Below, in pieces: positions 8,707 to 17,476 of a stretch of 49,834 bases of DNA (the first letter of the stretch is position 1; every line of letters begins with the position of its first letter). The notes beneath the pieces are model-generated. The model ran no database searches. It worked only from the letters and a program-made list of their open reading frames with translations, and was not told the origin of the DNA. Source of the stretch: Desulfovibrio sp. GTDB lineage: Bacteria > Desulfobacterota > Desulfovibrionia > Desulfovibrionales > Desulfovibrionaceae. The stretch lies in assembly GCA_031272715.1 (NCBI GenBank), contig JAISTH010000099.1, positions 1 to 49,834 of the forward strand, written 5' to 3'. Position numbers and translations under genes: made by a program.

Positions 8707-9309
8707 ATGGTTCATCGCAATGTTCTTTGCATCTTCCTGCTGTCGTTGTTCCTGATGGCTGGCTGCAGCAGCAAGCTCATGTCGCCGGTGGACATGTCTG
8801 AAGATACGACAAAACTCGGCGAAAACGAATCCGCCATCATATTCTTCAGAGATTCGCCTTTAGGCGTCGCTATTCAGGCGCCGGTCGGCGAGGTTGCTGA
8901 GAGTGGGGATGTGCAATTCATCGCTATCATCTCATACAACACGAAGCTCCTGCATAAGACGACTCCAGGGAAGCACCTATACGTTGTAGGTGGTGAAAGC
9001 TCAACCCTTCTTGAGGCTGACCTCGCTCCACAAAAATACTATTACGTCGAAGTTAATCCTGACATGGGATTCTGGAAGGCGCGCTTCCATATGGAAGCCA
9101 TTCCTGTCTCGGATTTTCCCAAGCTTGCAAAAAACTTGAAGAGCTGCAAATGGGTTACGCCAAATGATTCTGCAAAAACATGGTTTGCAGAGAACAAGGA
9201 TGACATGGTGAAAAAAGGCGAGCATGCACGCAAACAACATGCGGATGAGGAAAAAAAGACAAAATACTTCCTTACGCAGGATCAAGGTGCTGACGCATTG
9301 CTGGAGTAA
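8707..9309 (+). CDS. Hypothetical lipoprotein, possibly DUF2846-like
   Basis: A 200-residue exported lipoprotein. The signal peptide ends in the lipobox LMAGC with the lipid-carrying Cys20. The mature part has the pattern SAIIFFRDS, then an extended beta region with PGKHLYVVGGESSTLL and KYYYVEV, reminiscent of DUF2846-type beta-sandwich lipoproteins, followed by a charged, lysine-rich C-terminus that is probably helical. The residue after the lipidated Cys is Ser rather than Asp, so sorting to the outer membrane is expected by the usual rule. ATG 8707 has GGAGG close upstream. Nineteen bases separate it from the acidic protein gene. It ends before a long palindromic terminator. Function is unknown. 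Confidence 0.8.
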   Translation: MVHRNVLCIFLLSLFLMAGCSSKLMSPVDMSEDTTKLGENESAIIFFRDSPLGVAIQAPVGEVAESGDVQFIAIISYNTKLLHKTTPGKHLYVVGGESSTLLEADLAPQKYYYVEVNPDMGFWKARFHMEAIPVSDFPKLAKNLKSCKWVTPNDSAKTWFAENKDDMVKKGEHARKQHADEEKKTKYFLTQDQGADALLE

Positions 9310-9404
9310 TTCAACAGTGTAGTATTACACACAACCTTCATTGCACGCTATTGCCAGCACGCAGGCAAACTCTTGACTATCTGATACCTCTACACACATA
9401 AACG

Positions 9405-9438
9405 AGCCCCCTTGCCGAGGATCCTCGGCAAGGGGGCT
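9405..9438. terminator. Bidirectional terminator, 34-bp perfect palindrome
   Basis: AGCCCCCTTGCCGAGGA (9405-9421) is followed directly by its exact reverse complement (9422-9438). TTTGCTATT follows on the plus strand and TCGTTTATG on the minus strand. It lies between the converging lipoprotein gene and the yhaN-like operon and can stop transcription from both. Confidence 0.85.
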
Positions 9439-9568
9439 TTGCTATTGCATTTGAGAGAAAGTCAAAGTCCTGTCCCGGCCCAATCTTTCACATGCCGCGG
9501 CAAGCCCCTTGGCCTGAATCTCGAAGAGCCGCAGGCGCCGCATCCCAACGGCGACGGCGAAACGCTCC

Positions 9569-12500
9569 TCAGGCGGCCTGCTCCGCCGGCATCGGCATCG
9601 GCGCGATGCACCTCTCCGCGACCTTGAAAATCACCGCCTGGGGAATCGCAGCCCGCAACAGTTCCACCATGTGCCAGTGGCACGTGAAATACAGCAACTG
9701 GTGCGCACCGTCGGGATCCGAGACGAGCTGGGCAAAGGCCTTGGCCGTGTGCCTGGCCCGCTGGGCGTCGAAGTTCACCAGCACCTCGTCCATGAGCACC
9801 GGCAGCGGTTCGGCGTGCTCCGCATGGTTCTTGATGAAGGCGAGCCTGAGGGAAAGATAGGCCTGCTGCCGGGCGCCGCAGCTCATCTTCTCCGGCGCCG
9901 TCGGCTGGCCGCCTCTGGGCAGGGCGGACAATTCCCGCTTCTCCAGGGACACCTGCAACCCTTCCCAATCCCCGCCCGTGATCCGGGAGAAGTTCTCCGA
10001 CGCCAGCTTGATGACCCGAGGCTGACGCTCCGTCTCGAACCTCCTCTGCGCCCTCTCCACGATCTCCTTCGCCAGGGCGAGCCTGCACCAGTCGGCACGC
10101 AACTCCTCCATGCGCTCCAGCAGGACGCTACGCTCCCGCCTGAGCCTGGACAGTTCCGTCGTGTCGGACAGCTCCAGCTCCTTCGCCTGGAGCGCCCCGA
10201 CATCTTTGGCCAGCTGCTTCTCCATGTCCTCGGAATCCCCCAGCTCGACATCGATCTGCATCTTGCGCCGCTCGTTGATCTCCTGCTCCCCCTGCCTGAA
10301 GGACGCCACGAACTCCTCGAAGGGCTGGGCCCCGCAGGAACTGCGCAGGTCGTCCTCCAACTGCCGGACCTGCTGCTGCAACCGCTTGCGTTCCGTGTCC
10401 TCCCTGCACAGTTTGAGGAACGCCTCCGCATCGTCCACGCCGGCCATCGCCAGCAGCCTCGTCTCCTCGTCCCGGGCCACGGCCAGTTCGACAATGGTCT
10501 GACGCAAGGTGTTCTCGGCATCCTCCACCAGCCTGGTACGCCTCGCCCGTTCCTCGCGGGCGTTGACCGCGGCCTCGCCCTCGTCCAGCAACTGGTCCAG
10601 AGTCGCGATCCAGTCGGCCTCGCCACCGGCGGAGGCGACCGGGGCGCGGCCCAGCGCCGTCACCACCTTCTCCAGCGGATCCTGCAACCGGGCCAGTTCC
10701 ATCTTGCTGGCGTTGTATTCCGATTTCGCCTTCTCGATCTGCGTCTCCGTCTCGAGGCACTTGTCCATGATCCCGAAGGCCTCCCAGACGGTCTGGGGGC
10801 TGAGTTCCCTCCCCAGTCCCAGTGCGTCCATGCGCTCCGCCCAGATGTTGCGCGCCTCCGCCAGCCGCTCCTCGGCCTTGCGCATCTCCTCGACGGCCTC
10901 CGTCTGGCGGTTGCGGCTGCGCACCAGTTCCTGTTCCCGGGATTCCAGCGCCATCTGCGCCTTGAGACGCTGATCCAGGACGGCATCCACTTCCCGGAAG
11001 CTCTCCAGGGCGTTCTGCACCCGCTCCATGACCTCGTCGACGTTCCGCGCCCCGGTCAGTCGGTCGGCTATGGCCGGGATGATCCTGATGCGGCCCTCCT
11101 GCTCCTCCAGTTCCTCGTTGACATCCCTGAGCTCCGCCTCCGCCTGGTCCAGGTTCCCGCTGAGCACCAGGGCCGTCTCCGCCTTGCCGAAGAACGTGCC
11201 GGCACTTTCCGGCGAGGGCACGCTGCTCACGCCGATTCCTTGCATGAAGGAATGCCACCGGCGACGCACCACCTGCAGGTCGGCCTCCTGCCCTTCCTTG
11301 CGGCTCCTGATCCGCTCCAGCTGGGTGCCGGCGTCCGCCACCCGCTGCTTCAGATCCTCGATGTCCTGAAGGGTTCGCTCCTCGTGTATGCAGCGCTCCC
11401 GCTCCTCCTCCAACTCCAGTTCCATGTCGTCCAGGGTCTCAGGCTCGTAATCCTCCACCTGCGCGATCTCGCACAATTCCTCCGCACTGGCTTCCAGATC
11501 CTTCAAATGCGTGATCGTGGACGAGAGCTTCGTCTCTATCTGCTCCATCTCCTTCCTGTAGCGCTTCACCTCGGCTCCGCTGCGGGGCAGCCCGATGGCC
11601 AGCACGATCCCCCCTAACACCACGACGCAGTAGCTGATCACCGGGGTGACGGCGAACGTCATGTCGTGGATATGCAGATTCATCACCACCCCGGGGTCCC
11701 AAGTTATGACCAGGCCCACGATGCCCGCGATCATGATGAGCGCGCCGATCAGCATCATGATGATTTTCTTCGATGTGCCGACCGGAACCGCCTCGGCCTT
11801 CCGCTCCCTGAGTTCCTCCTCCCACTGCCGGTCCGCCCTGATCTCCCCCGCGAGCCCCCGCAGCGCGCGCAACGCACGGACGCGACCGTCCAGGCTCTCC
11901 CTGGTCCGGACCTCCTGGTCCCGGACCTGGGCCTTGAGCTTCGCGAGTTGGTTCTCCATCGCAGCCTTCCCTTCCTCGGCCTGCTGCAACTCCTGCTGGG
12001 TCTCGTTCACTTCCTGCACGCTCTTGCTGACCACCGCCGCAAGTTCCAGCGCCTCCTCCTGTCCTCCGATGAGCGTCTCCAGCAGGGACCCGGGGCTTTT
12101 CCCCTCCCTCGCCATCAACCGCAAGGGCTCGTACGCCCTCATGAAGGTGGTCCTGCAACTCTGCAACGCACGCTCCTTGCCAGGCAGCATGCGGCGCACC
12201 TCCTCAACCCTGGCGAGTATCCGGCGCAGATTGTCCCGATCCTCGTCGTCCATCATCGCCTCGGGAACCTTCAACTCCTCCAGCGTCTTCCGGGCAGCCA
12301 CAAGGTCGCGCTCCGCGACCTCCACGTCCCTGTTGCACTTGATCAGGGCATCCTGGGCGGCCCTGTGCATGGTGTCGGCCATGGTCATCTCCTTGGCCTG
12401 GTCCTCCATGCGCTCCTTCGCCGACAGGGTCCTGTCCGTCGCCTTTATCCGCTCGCAGGTCCACTCCTGCCCCAGCATCAGGAGATTGCGCTCCAGATCC

Positions 12501-13528
12501 CCCAGGAGGCGCCTCAGGGTCTCCTCCTGGCTGGGGATCCTGTTGAGAGCCTGCATGTAGCCGCTCTTGCGCTCGGCAAGCCGCCGCAATCCGGACAGGG
12601 CATCCAGTATCGAACTGTTCTCGACGATCATGTCCCGATGTTCACGCTTGCGTTCCAGTTCCGCCTCTTGGGAGGCCTTCTGCCGTTCGCAGCCCCTCCG
12701 CGCCTCCTGCAGCTTGGCGAGCCGCGCCGGCCCGTCCTCGGGAAAGCCTTCGATGCCGGGTCCCAGACGCCTGAGCTCAGGAACCGCATGACTCCACTGC
12801 TCCCACTGCCGCCACGCCCCGAGCCTGCGCAAGAGGACCTGCCGCTCCTGCTCGAGGACGTGACGCCCGTTGGTCAATTCGGCGAGCTTCGCCTGGGTGT
12901 CATGGAGCGCCTGGGCCACCCTGTCGTAGTCGGAGTACTTCTCCTCCAGAGCGGCTATCTGCTTGCCCAGCGTATCGACGGCCGTCATCGCCTCGTTCAG
13001 CGGCTGCTTGGTGCCCGACGGGCGGAAGATGGCCTTCATCCTGGCATCAAGATCCTTCGTCACAACTCCAGGCGAACGCATGCCAGGGCCGAAGCTGGCC
13101 CCGTACAAGGCGCTGTTCACCTCCGACTTCGACAGGCTCTCGAACCGCTCCAGCTCGAACAGCGTGAAACCGAACACGTTCCTGTAGACGTCGGGGGTTA
13201 TGCCCCCGAGAACCGTCTGCAACTCCAGCAACTCCATGGGGGAGCCCGCACCGTCGTGGAGCGTCGTCGTCTTGGCGTCGCGGCAGATGCGCATCCTGTC
13301 CTTGTTGCGGCAGACGATGTCGAGACAGCCCTTGCCGTCCTTGAGTTCCTTCCCCTCGTCCGTGGTGGCCTTCGGGAAGCCCATCAGCATGACGCGCAGG
13401 AAGGCCTGGCACGAGGACTTGCCGGCCTCGTTCTCCCCGTAGAAAATGTTCAGGCCCGGTCCCAGGGAGTCGACGAGGACTCCGGAAAGCCCGAGGAACC
13501 TGCTGATGTTGAACCCTTCAATGTACAT
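9569..13528 (-). CDS. YhaN/SbcC-like AAA ATPase with coiled coils
   Basis: A 1319-residue SMC/Rad50-type ATPase. The N-terminus (FLGLSGVLVDSLGPGLNIFY) leads into the Walker A loop GENEAGKSS at residues 31-39. Long glutamate/arginine-rich heptad regions then form coiled coils. Near residues 600-660 there are two hydrophobic helices (KIIMMLIGALIMIAGIVGLV and YCVVVLGGIVLAIGLP), so the protein is probably membrane-anchored at the coiled-coil apex, as in the YhaN group. At the C-terminus MSCGARQQAYLSLRLA is the ABC signature region and LPVLMDEVLVNFD is the Walker B with catalytic Glu. The start overlaps the end of the phosphoesterase gene by 11 bases, giving tight coupling like SbcD/SbcC or YhaO/YhaN. 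The pair should act on DNA ends or structures, in repair or defence against foreign DNA; the precise substrate is not shown. Confidence 0.88.
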   Translation of the reverse strand: MYIEGFNISRFLGLSGVLVDSLGPGLNIFYGENEAGKSSCQAFLRVMLMGFPKATTDEGKELKDGKGCLDIVCRNKDRMRICRDAKTTTLHDGAGSPMELLELQTVLGGITPDVYRNVFGFTLFELERFESLSKSEVNSALYGASFGPGMRSPGVVTKDLDARMKAIFRPSGTKQPLNEAMTAVDTLGKQIAALEEKYSDYDRVAQALHDTQAKLAELTNGRHVLEQERQVLLRRLGAWRQWEQWSHAVPELRRLGPGIEGFPEDGPARLAKLQEARRGCERQKASQEAELERKREHRDMIVENSSILDALSGLRRLAERKSGYMQALNRIPSQEETLRRLLGDLERNLLMLGQEWTCERIKATDRTLSAKERMEDQAKEMTMADTMHRAAQDALIKCNRDVEVAERDLVAARKTLEELKVPEAMMDDEDRDNLRRILARVEEVRRMLPGKERALQSCRTTFMRAYEPLRLMAREGKSPGSLLETLIGGQEEALELAAVVSKSVQEVNETQQELQQAEEGKAAMENQLAKLKAQVRDQEVRTRESLDGRVRALRALRGLAGEIRADRQWEEELRERKAEAVPVGTSKKIIMMLIGALIMIAGIVGLVITWDPGVVMNLHIHDMTFAVTPVISYCVVVLGGIVLAIGLPRSGAEVKRYRKEMEQIETKLSSTITHLKDLEASAEELCEIAQVEDYEPETLDDMELELEEERERCIHEERTLQDIEDLKQRVADAGTQLERIRSRKEGQEADLQVVRRRWHSFMQGIGVSSVPSPESAGTFFGKAETALVLSGNLDQAEAELRDVNEELEEQEGRIRIIPAIADRLTGARNVDEVMERVQNALESFREVDAVLDQRLKAQMALESREQELVRSRNRQTEAVEEMRKAEERLAEARNIWAERMDALGLGRELSPQTVWEAFGIMDKCLETETQIEKAKSEYNASKMELARLQDPLEKVVTALGRAPVASAGGEADWIATLDQLLDEGEAAVNAREERARRTRLVEDAENTLRQTIVELAVARDEETRLLAMAGVDDAEAFLKLCREDTERKRLQQQVRQLEDDLRSSCGAQPFEEFVASFRQGEQEINERRKMQIDVELGDSEDMEKQLAKDVGALQAKELELSDTTELSRLRRERSVLLERMEELRADWCRLALAKEIVERAQRRFETERQPRVIKLASENFSRITGGDWEGLQVSLEKRELSALPRGGQPTAPEKMSCGARQQAYLSLRLAFIKNHAEHAEPLPVLMDEVLVNFDAQRARHTAKAFAQLVSDPDGAHQLLYFTCHWHMVELLRAAIPQAVIFKVAERCIAPMPMPAEQAA

Positions 13529-14792
13529 CGTCCGCCTCCAGCAGATCCAGGCACAACCGCTCGGCCTCGCCCAGAAAATCCTTTATCTGATCGTCGTCCA
13601 GCGGAGGGAGCACCTGCTTCAGGCTCTTGCTCTCGATCGGCGAGAGCGCCTGGCGCACCTGCGCCCGCCTCTCGTCGTCCGTCCGGGCCACATAGGCATC
13701 CTGCAAGGCGATGCCCAGAAGGTCGTCCCGCGACCGGTATTCCTCCATGTCCACCTGAGGCCTCGTGTCGACCTCAATGTCCTTCAGGATCACGCAGTCG
13801 CCTTGCGCACCCCTGAGGACCATCTCCTGCACCGCTTCGCGGCCGCCGGGCTTGCGAAGTTCGCCGTCCAGCACGGTCCGCCCCTCGAGACGCACCCTGA
13901 CGATCAGGATCTGACACCCGTCGTCCAGCGCCGTGCAGGCGACCGCCAGACGGCCCGCGATGCGCTCCGCGACCTCATCCAGCGTCTGCGTCCCGTCGAC
14001 GTCCAGATTGTTGATGATCTGCCAGCGCACCGGGGCGAGAGGCAGGAACTTCGAGGCGCAGGCGAAGCCGCCGTCCGGCAGCCTCTTCACCGTGACCAGA
14101 TTGCAGCCTTTCGCACCCTGCTCGTTGATGTGGAGCCCCTGGGTGTTGCCGCTGTAAGCGATGTACGGCCGGTCGCAGAGTTCCACCCGGGTGTGGACGT
14201 GTCCCAGCGCCCATGCGTCCAGGCCCGTCTTCTTCAGGTCCTCCAGCGTGCAGGGGGCGTAGCGGTCCCCGGTCTGCCCCTGGATGCAGCAGTGGAGAAC
14301 GCCCAGCTGGAATCCGTCGAATTCCTCGTCCCGGGAGAAGAAGGTGGCGAGATTGCGGCTCTCGTCGGCCTTCGCGTGGCTGACGCCGTGAATCATCGCC
14401 AGCATGTGGCCGCCCCGCAGAACGCTCACCCGAGCCACCTCCGGCCCGAAGAACGTCACGTTGGCCGGCCAGTCCAGCGTCCTGAGACGCGAGCCCAAGG
14501 GATCGTGATTGCCGTGGGCGATGAGGACCGGGATGCCCAGATCGTTCAGCCGCACGCAGCCGTCCCGCAGCTCCCGCTGCGACTTGACGCTGTGGTTCTC
14601 GCTGTCGTAGACGTCGCCCGCGAGGACGAGGAAGTCGGGACGCTCCGCCTCGCAATAGCGGATCAGCCGGGCCAGCGCCGTGTACGTGGCCTCGGCGAGG
14701 CACCTGTCCTTGGCCTCGGAATCGGTCAGCGCCGACAGCGCCGCCTCCAGGTGCAGGTCCGCAGCATGTATGTATCGCAGAGTCTGTTCCAT
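13518..14792 (-). CDS. YhaO/SbcD-like metallophosphoesterase (putative exonuclease)
   Basis: A calcineurin-like phosphoesterase that should be the nuclease partner of the ATPase next to it. Motifs are in order: IHAADLHLE (DxH; Leu where many have Ser-Asp-x-His), LAGDVYD, AHGNHDPLG (GNHD), and later IHGVSHAK and LGHVHTRVE (GHxH), which together build the two-metal site. The 424-residue length with a C-terminal DNA-binding and capping part fits YhaO. ATG 14792 has AGAGGA just upstream; a GTG at 14810 overlapping the upstream stop (GTGA) is an alternative start. It is the middle gene of a three-gene operon with overlaps on both sides or nearly so. Confidence 0.88.
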   Translation of the reverse strand: MEQTLRYIHAADLHLEAALSALTDSEAKDRCLAEATYTALARLIRYCEAERPDFLVLAGDVYDSENHSVKSQRELRDGCVRLNDLGIPVLIAHGNHDPLGSRLRTLDWPANVTFFGPEVARVSVLRGGHMLAMIHGVSHAKADESRNLATFFSRDEEFDGFQLGVLHCCIQGQTGDRYAPCTLEDLKKTGLDAWALGHVHTRVELCDRPYIAYSGNTQGLHINEQGAKGCNLVTVKRLPDGGFACASKFLPLAPVRWQIINNLDVDGTQTLDEVAERIAGRLAVACTALDDGCQILIVRVRLEGRTVLDGELRKPGGREAVQEMVLRGAQGDCVILKDIEVDTRPQVDMEEYRSRDDLLGIALQDAYVARTDDERRAQVRQALSPIESKSLKQVLPPLDDDQIKDFLGEAERLCLDLLEADDVH

Positions 14793-14806
14793 GGGGTCCT
14801 CTGGGG

Positions 14807-15388
14807 TCACGATTTACGCAGGCGGAGACATTCCTCGGCCATGGAGCGCATCTGCTCGCTGTCGGGCACGGCCTTGAGGCCCTCACGCAGGTGCCCCAAC
14901 GCCCGGACATACTCCTTCGACTCCATGAAGAGCCTGGCGATCATGGGGAACACCGCGACCTCGTCCTTGTAGTACTTCATGGCCTCGGCGAAGGCCGCAT
15001 CCGCCTCGGAAGGCTTGCCTTCGGCCAGCTTCCGCTTGCCCTCGATGATGTTGCGGTCGAGCTTGAGCTTGCGGTCGAGGGTCGCCTCGTAGCCCTCCTC
15101 GTTCGCCACGCCGCTCAAGGCCCTCAATGCATCGGCCAGCATCGCCTGCACCGTCTGCTCGCTTCCGGGCTGATAGGCGATGTGCTTCGGGCAGACCTTG
15201 CGGAATTCCGGATCGGACTGCAGATTTGAAATCAGGTCCCGGAAGTCCCCCCGCAGATCGAAAGGGAACTGCTTGCCGCCCAGTTCCTTCATGGCCGCAA
15301 GGGCCAGAAAGAGCGCCCGCCGCAGTTCCTGGCGACCGCAGCTGACCTTGGCCTTGCCGAGGTTCTCTCGAATCAGTCGGGTATTCAA
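14807..15388 (-). CDS. Hypothetical TPR-like protein, first gene of the yhaO/yhaN-type operon
   Basis: A 193-residue soluble, largely helical protein. The C-terminal half contains two helix pairs of tetratricopeptide character (AEGKPSEADAAFAEAMKYYK and SKEYVRALGHLREGLKAVPD). The N-terminal part (RRALFLALAAMKELGGKQFP) is not recognised. The start is an unusual TTG at 15388 supported by a strong GGAGGT six to seven bases upstream; no ATG is available nearby. Its stop lies at the start of the phosphoesterase gene, overlapping the alternative GTG start. I infer an accessory, possibly scaffold, subunit for the nuclease-ATPase pair. I know of no such subunit in the Bacillus YhaO/YhaN system. Confidence 0.8.
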   Translation of the reverse strand: MNTRLIRENLGKAKVSCGRQELRRALFLALAAMKELGGKQFPFDLRGDFRDLISNLQSDPEFRKVCPKHIAYQPGSEQTVQAMLADALRALSGVANEEGYEATLDRKLKLDRNIIEGKRKLAEGKPSEADAAFAEAMKYYKDEVAVFPMIARLFMESKEYVRALGHLREGLKAVPDSEQMRSMAEECLRLRKS

Positions 15389-15758
15389 CGGCCACCTCCA
15401 CCCTGGATTCCAGGATCAATGCCAGTGCATCCGAATCTTTCGCGCCGACGGCGCCACACTGCGTCGCGAACGGAAGCGTCCGTCGACAGTCGCCGACGAA
15501 TCGGCGGGCCGCTCATGCGTCGCATGAGGATCATCCGCGCAAGAGGCGCATTTCCGAGGCATCCGGCCTCGCAGACCCACGTGTCGTCCCGAGCGGGCCG
15601 TCCTGCGAAGCAGCGGCGACAAGTCGGCTATGCCACAGTGAGCCGTCCACCGCAAGACTCGCCCCGCGGAATCCGTCAATCGGCGGCACTGCCGTGAAAA
15701 CGACGGACGATTGCCTTCCACGCAGGGCGATTCCTTCCTCGCAGGGCGATTGCCTTCC
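15389..15758. other. Non-coding gap left of tauE
   Basis: No gene is supported. It should contain the promoter of the TPR-yhaO-yhaN operon on the minus strand and the end of the pyr-tauE transcript. It also holds a short tandem repeat at its right end. Confidence 0.55.
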
Positions 15759-15760
15759 TC
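15704..15760. repeat. Three short tandem repeats of about 19 bp
   Basis: Units reading GCAGGGCGATTCCTTCCTC (15722-15740) and GCAGGGCGATTGCCTTCCTC (15741-15760), plus a diverged unit before them, run up to the end of the tauE gene. They lie in the 3' end of its transcript. Confidence 0.6.
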
Positions 15761-16559
15761 ACAGCACGCTCCACAACATCTTCGCCGCTATGAAGAGCAG
15801 GAACACCGCAAAGCCCCGCTTCAGCTTGTCCGTGGGCAGCGAATGGGAAAGCTTCGCCCCCAAGGGCGCGGTGAAGAAGCTGGCGCAGGCGATGCCAAGG
15901 AACGCCCAGAGATGCACGAAGCCGATCGCGCCGGCGGGCAGGTCGGGACGGCCCCAGCCTCCCACGACGAAGCCCAGGGTCCCGGCCACGGCGATGGGGA
16001 ATCCGATGGCGGCCGAGGTGCCCACGGCGTGGTGCATGGGGACGTTGCAGAACACCATGAAGGGCACCGAAAGCGACCCTCCGCCTATGCCCACGAAGCT
16101 GGACACGACGCCTATGCCGCACCCGACGCCGGCCGTCCCCAAGGTCCCAGGCATCTCCCTCCCCGCCGGAGGACGGTAGTTGGAAAGCATCTGCATGGCG
16201 ACAAGGAAGAGGAAACACACGAAGACGAGCTTCAGCACGAGGGGAGGCAGATGGGTGGCGACCAGTCCGCCGCCGAAGGTGCCTACGAGGATGCCCGGCG
16301 TGATGGCCTTGACGATGTCCCAGTGCACCGCGCCCTTCGCCCAGTGGGCCCTGGTGCTGGATATGGACGTGACCATGATGCTTGCCAGGGACGTCCCCAG
16401 GGCGAACTGCTGGACGTATTCCGCCGGGACGCCTTGCATCGGCAGCACCATGGCCAGCATGGGCACGATCACCGTGCCGCCCCCGACTCCCAGCAACCCC
16501 GCCAGAACCCCGGCGACGACGCCGCAGCAAAGATACGTCAATATGGCCGTGATGAGCAT
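15759..16559 (-). CDS. TauE/SafE-family anion exporter
   Basis: A 266-residue inner-membrane protein with about eight hydrophobic helices. The family's twin glycine-rich repeats are visible: LAGLLGVGGGTVIVPMLAM early and SSFVGIGGGSLSVPFMVF in the second half, with VGTSAAIGFPIAVAGTLGF following. Known members export sulfite, sulfonates, sulfoacetate or related organic anions; the substrate here is unknown, though sulfur-oxyanion export would suit a sulfate reducer. The start ATG 16559 sits behind GGAGGCGAGGGG; the longer frame to 16691 is spurious. It lies 76 bases after amrB on the same strand and may be the last gene of the pyrB-pyrC-amrB unit. Confidence 0.88.
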   Translation of the reverse strand: MLITAILTYLCCGVVAGVLAGLLGVGGGTVIVPMLAMVLPMQGVPAEYVQQFALGTSLASIMVTSISSTRAHWAKGAVHWDIVKAITPGILVGTFGGGLVATHLPPLVLKLVFVCFLFLVAMQMLSNYRPPAGREMPGTLGTAGVGCGIGVVSSFVGIGGGSLSVPFMVFCNVPMHHAVGTSAAIGFPIAVAGTLGFVVGGWGRPDLPAGAIGFVHLWAFLGIACASFFTAPLGAKLSHSLPTDKLKRGFAVFLLFIAAKMLWSVL

Positions 16560-16635
16560 CCCCTCGCCTCCGAAACGGCTTCGACTGAAATGTCCCGCGC
16601 CCCATCCCGACCGGGAAGGGACACGCCCGCGGCCG

Positions 16636-17472
16636 CTACACCGTCGCCATGCGCAAACGCACGCCGGCGTAGCCCACCACCCGCGTGGCATCGCCGCTGG
16701 CCGTGGCCGAGGTGTCGTGCCCCACGAACTGCGCGACGGGGGTCCCCAAGGTCCGCGCGGCGAACAGGGCCATCGCCATGGGGGCCGCCCCGCACATGGT
16801 GATGCTCTCCCTTCCCACGACCTCGAGCAGGCCTTCCGGATCGCAGGCGACGATCATCACCAGGGCCTTGTCGTCCTTCTGGAGGGTGCGCTGATGGTTC
16901 TCGTAGTGGTTCATGTCCGAACTCACCACGATGCCAACTTCCCTCCCCTGCCCGCGCCACTCCCGCAACACGCGGCCCAGTCCCTCGCCCGCCCAGCGCA
17001 GGGCCGCGACGTCCTGCGTGCCAACGCACACGGGCACGATCTCCAGAGGGGACGTCGTCCGCTGCAGGAACGGCAGCAGCACCTCGATGGAATGCTCCCT
17101 CAGATGGGAGTGGATGTCCGGGGCGAAGCCGCATCCGGCGCCCGTCAGCGCGGCCGCCAGCTCTTCCGCGACCTTCACCCGCCCCAGAGGGGTGTCCCAG
17201 CCGCCGTCCGGCCAGACGCCGAAGGCCTGCCCCATGCCCGTGTGGTTCGGGCAGAGGACCACGAGGGTCTTCGGGAGCGCCACCCCGGACAGGGTCTCGC
17301 CGATGATCTTCGCGCAGTAGATGTAGCCCGCATGGGGAAGCATGACGCCCCAGACGGGATCCGGCGCACGGCCGTCCGCGGGGTCGAAGAGAAAGGAGTC
17401 GACGGCCCGGGCCAGCTGCCCCGGATCCCCGGGATAGAACTGGTTGGCCACGACGGGAGTGCGTACTGGCAT
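16636..17472 (-). CDS. amrB: MEMO-like protein, AmmeMemoRadiSam system B
   Basis: A 278-residue MEMO-family protein related to class III extradiol dioxygenases. Recognisable parts are VANQFYPGD, MLPHAGYIYC (metal-site His), CPNHTGMGQAFG, LREHSIEVLLPFLQ and VVSSDMNHYE. In many bacteria it is encoded with an AMMECR1 protein and a radical-SAM protein; neither is in this window. The exact reaction is not settled in the literature I know. ATG 17472 lies only four bases after the pyrC stop, so it is translated from the same message. A weak AGGTGG box stands upstream. The close link with pyrimidine genes may be only positional. Confidence 0.9.
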   Translation of the reverse strand: MPVRTPVVANQFYPGDPGQLARAVDSFLFDPADGRAPDPVWGVMLPHAGYIYCAKIIGETLSGVALPKTLVVLCPNHTGMGQAFGVWPDGGWDTPLGRVKVAEELAAALTGAGCGFAPDIHSHLREHSIEVLLPFLQRTTSPLEIVPVCVGTQDVAALRWAGEGLGRVLREWRGQGREVGIVVSSDMNHYENHQRTLQKDDKALVMIVACDPEGLLEVVGRESITMCGAAPMAMALFAARTLGTPVAQFVGHDTSATASGDATRVVGYAGVRLRMATV

Positions 17473-17476
17473 GGCT

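Noticed and set aside
9671..11617. Long plus-strand open frames opposite the yhaN-like gene
   Set aside because: They are shadows of the coding strand in GC-rich DNA; their sequence has no domain and is rich in His, Leu, Arg and Gln in the usual antisense pattern.
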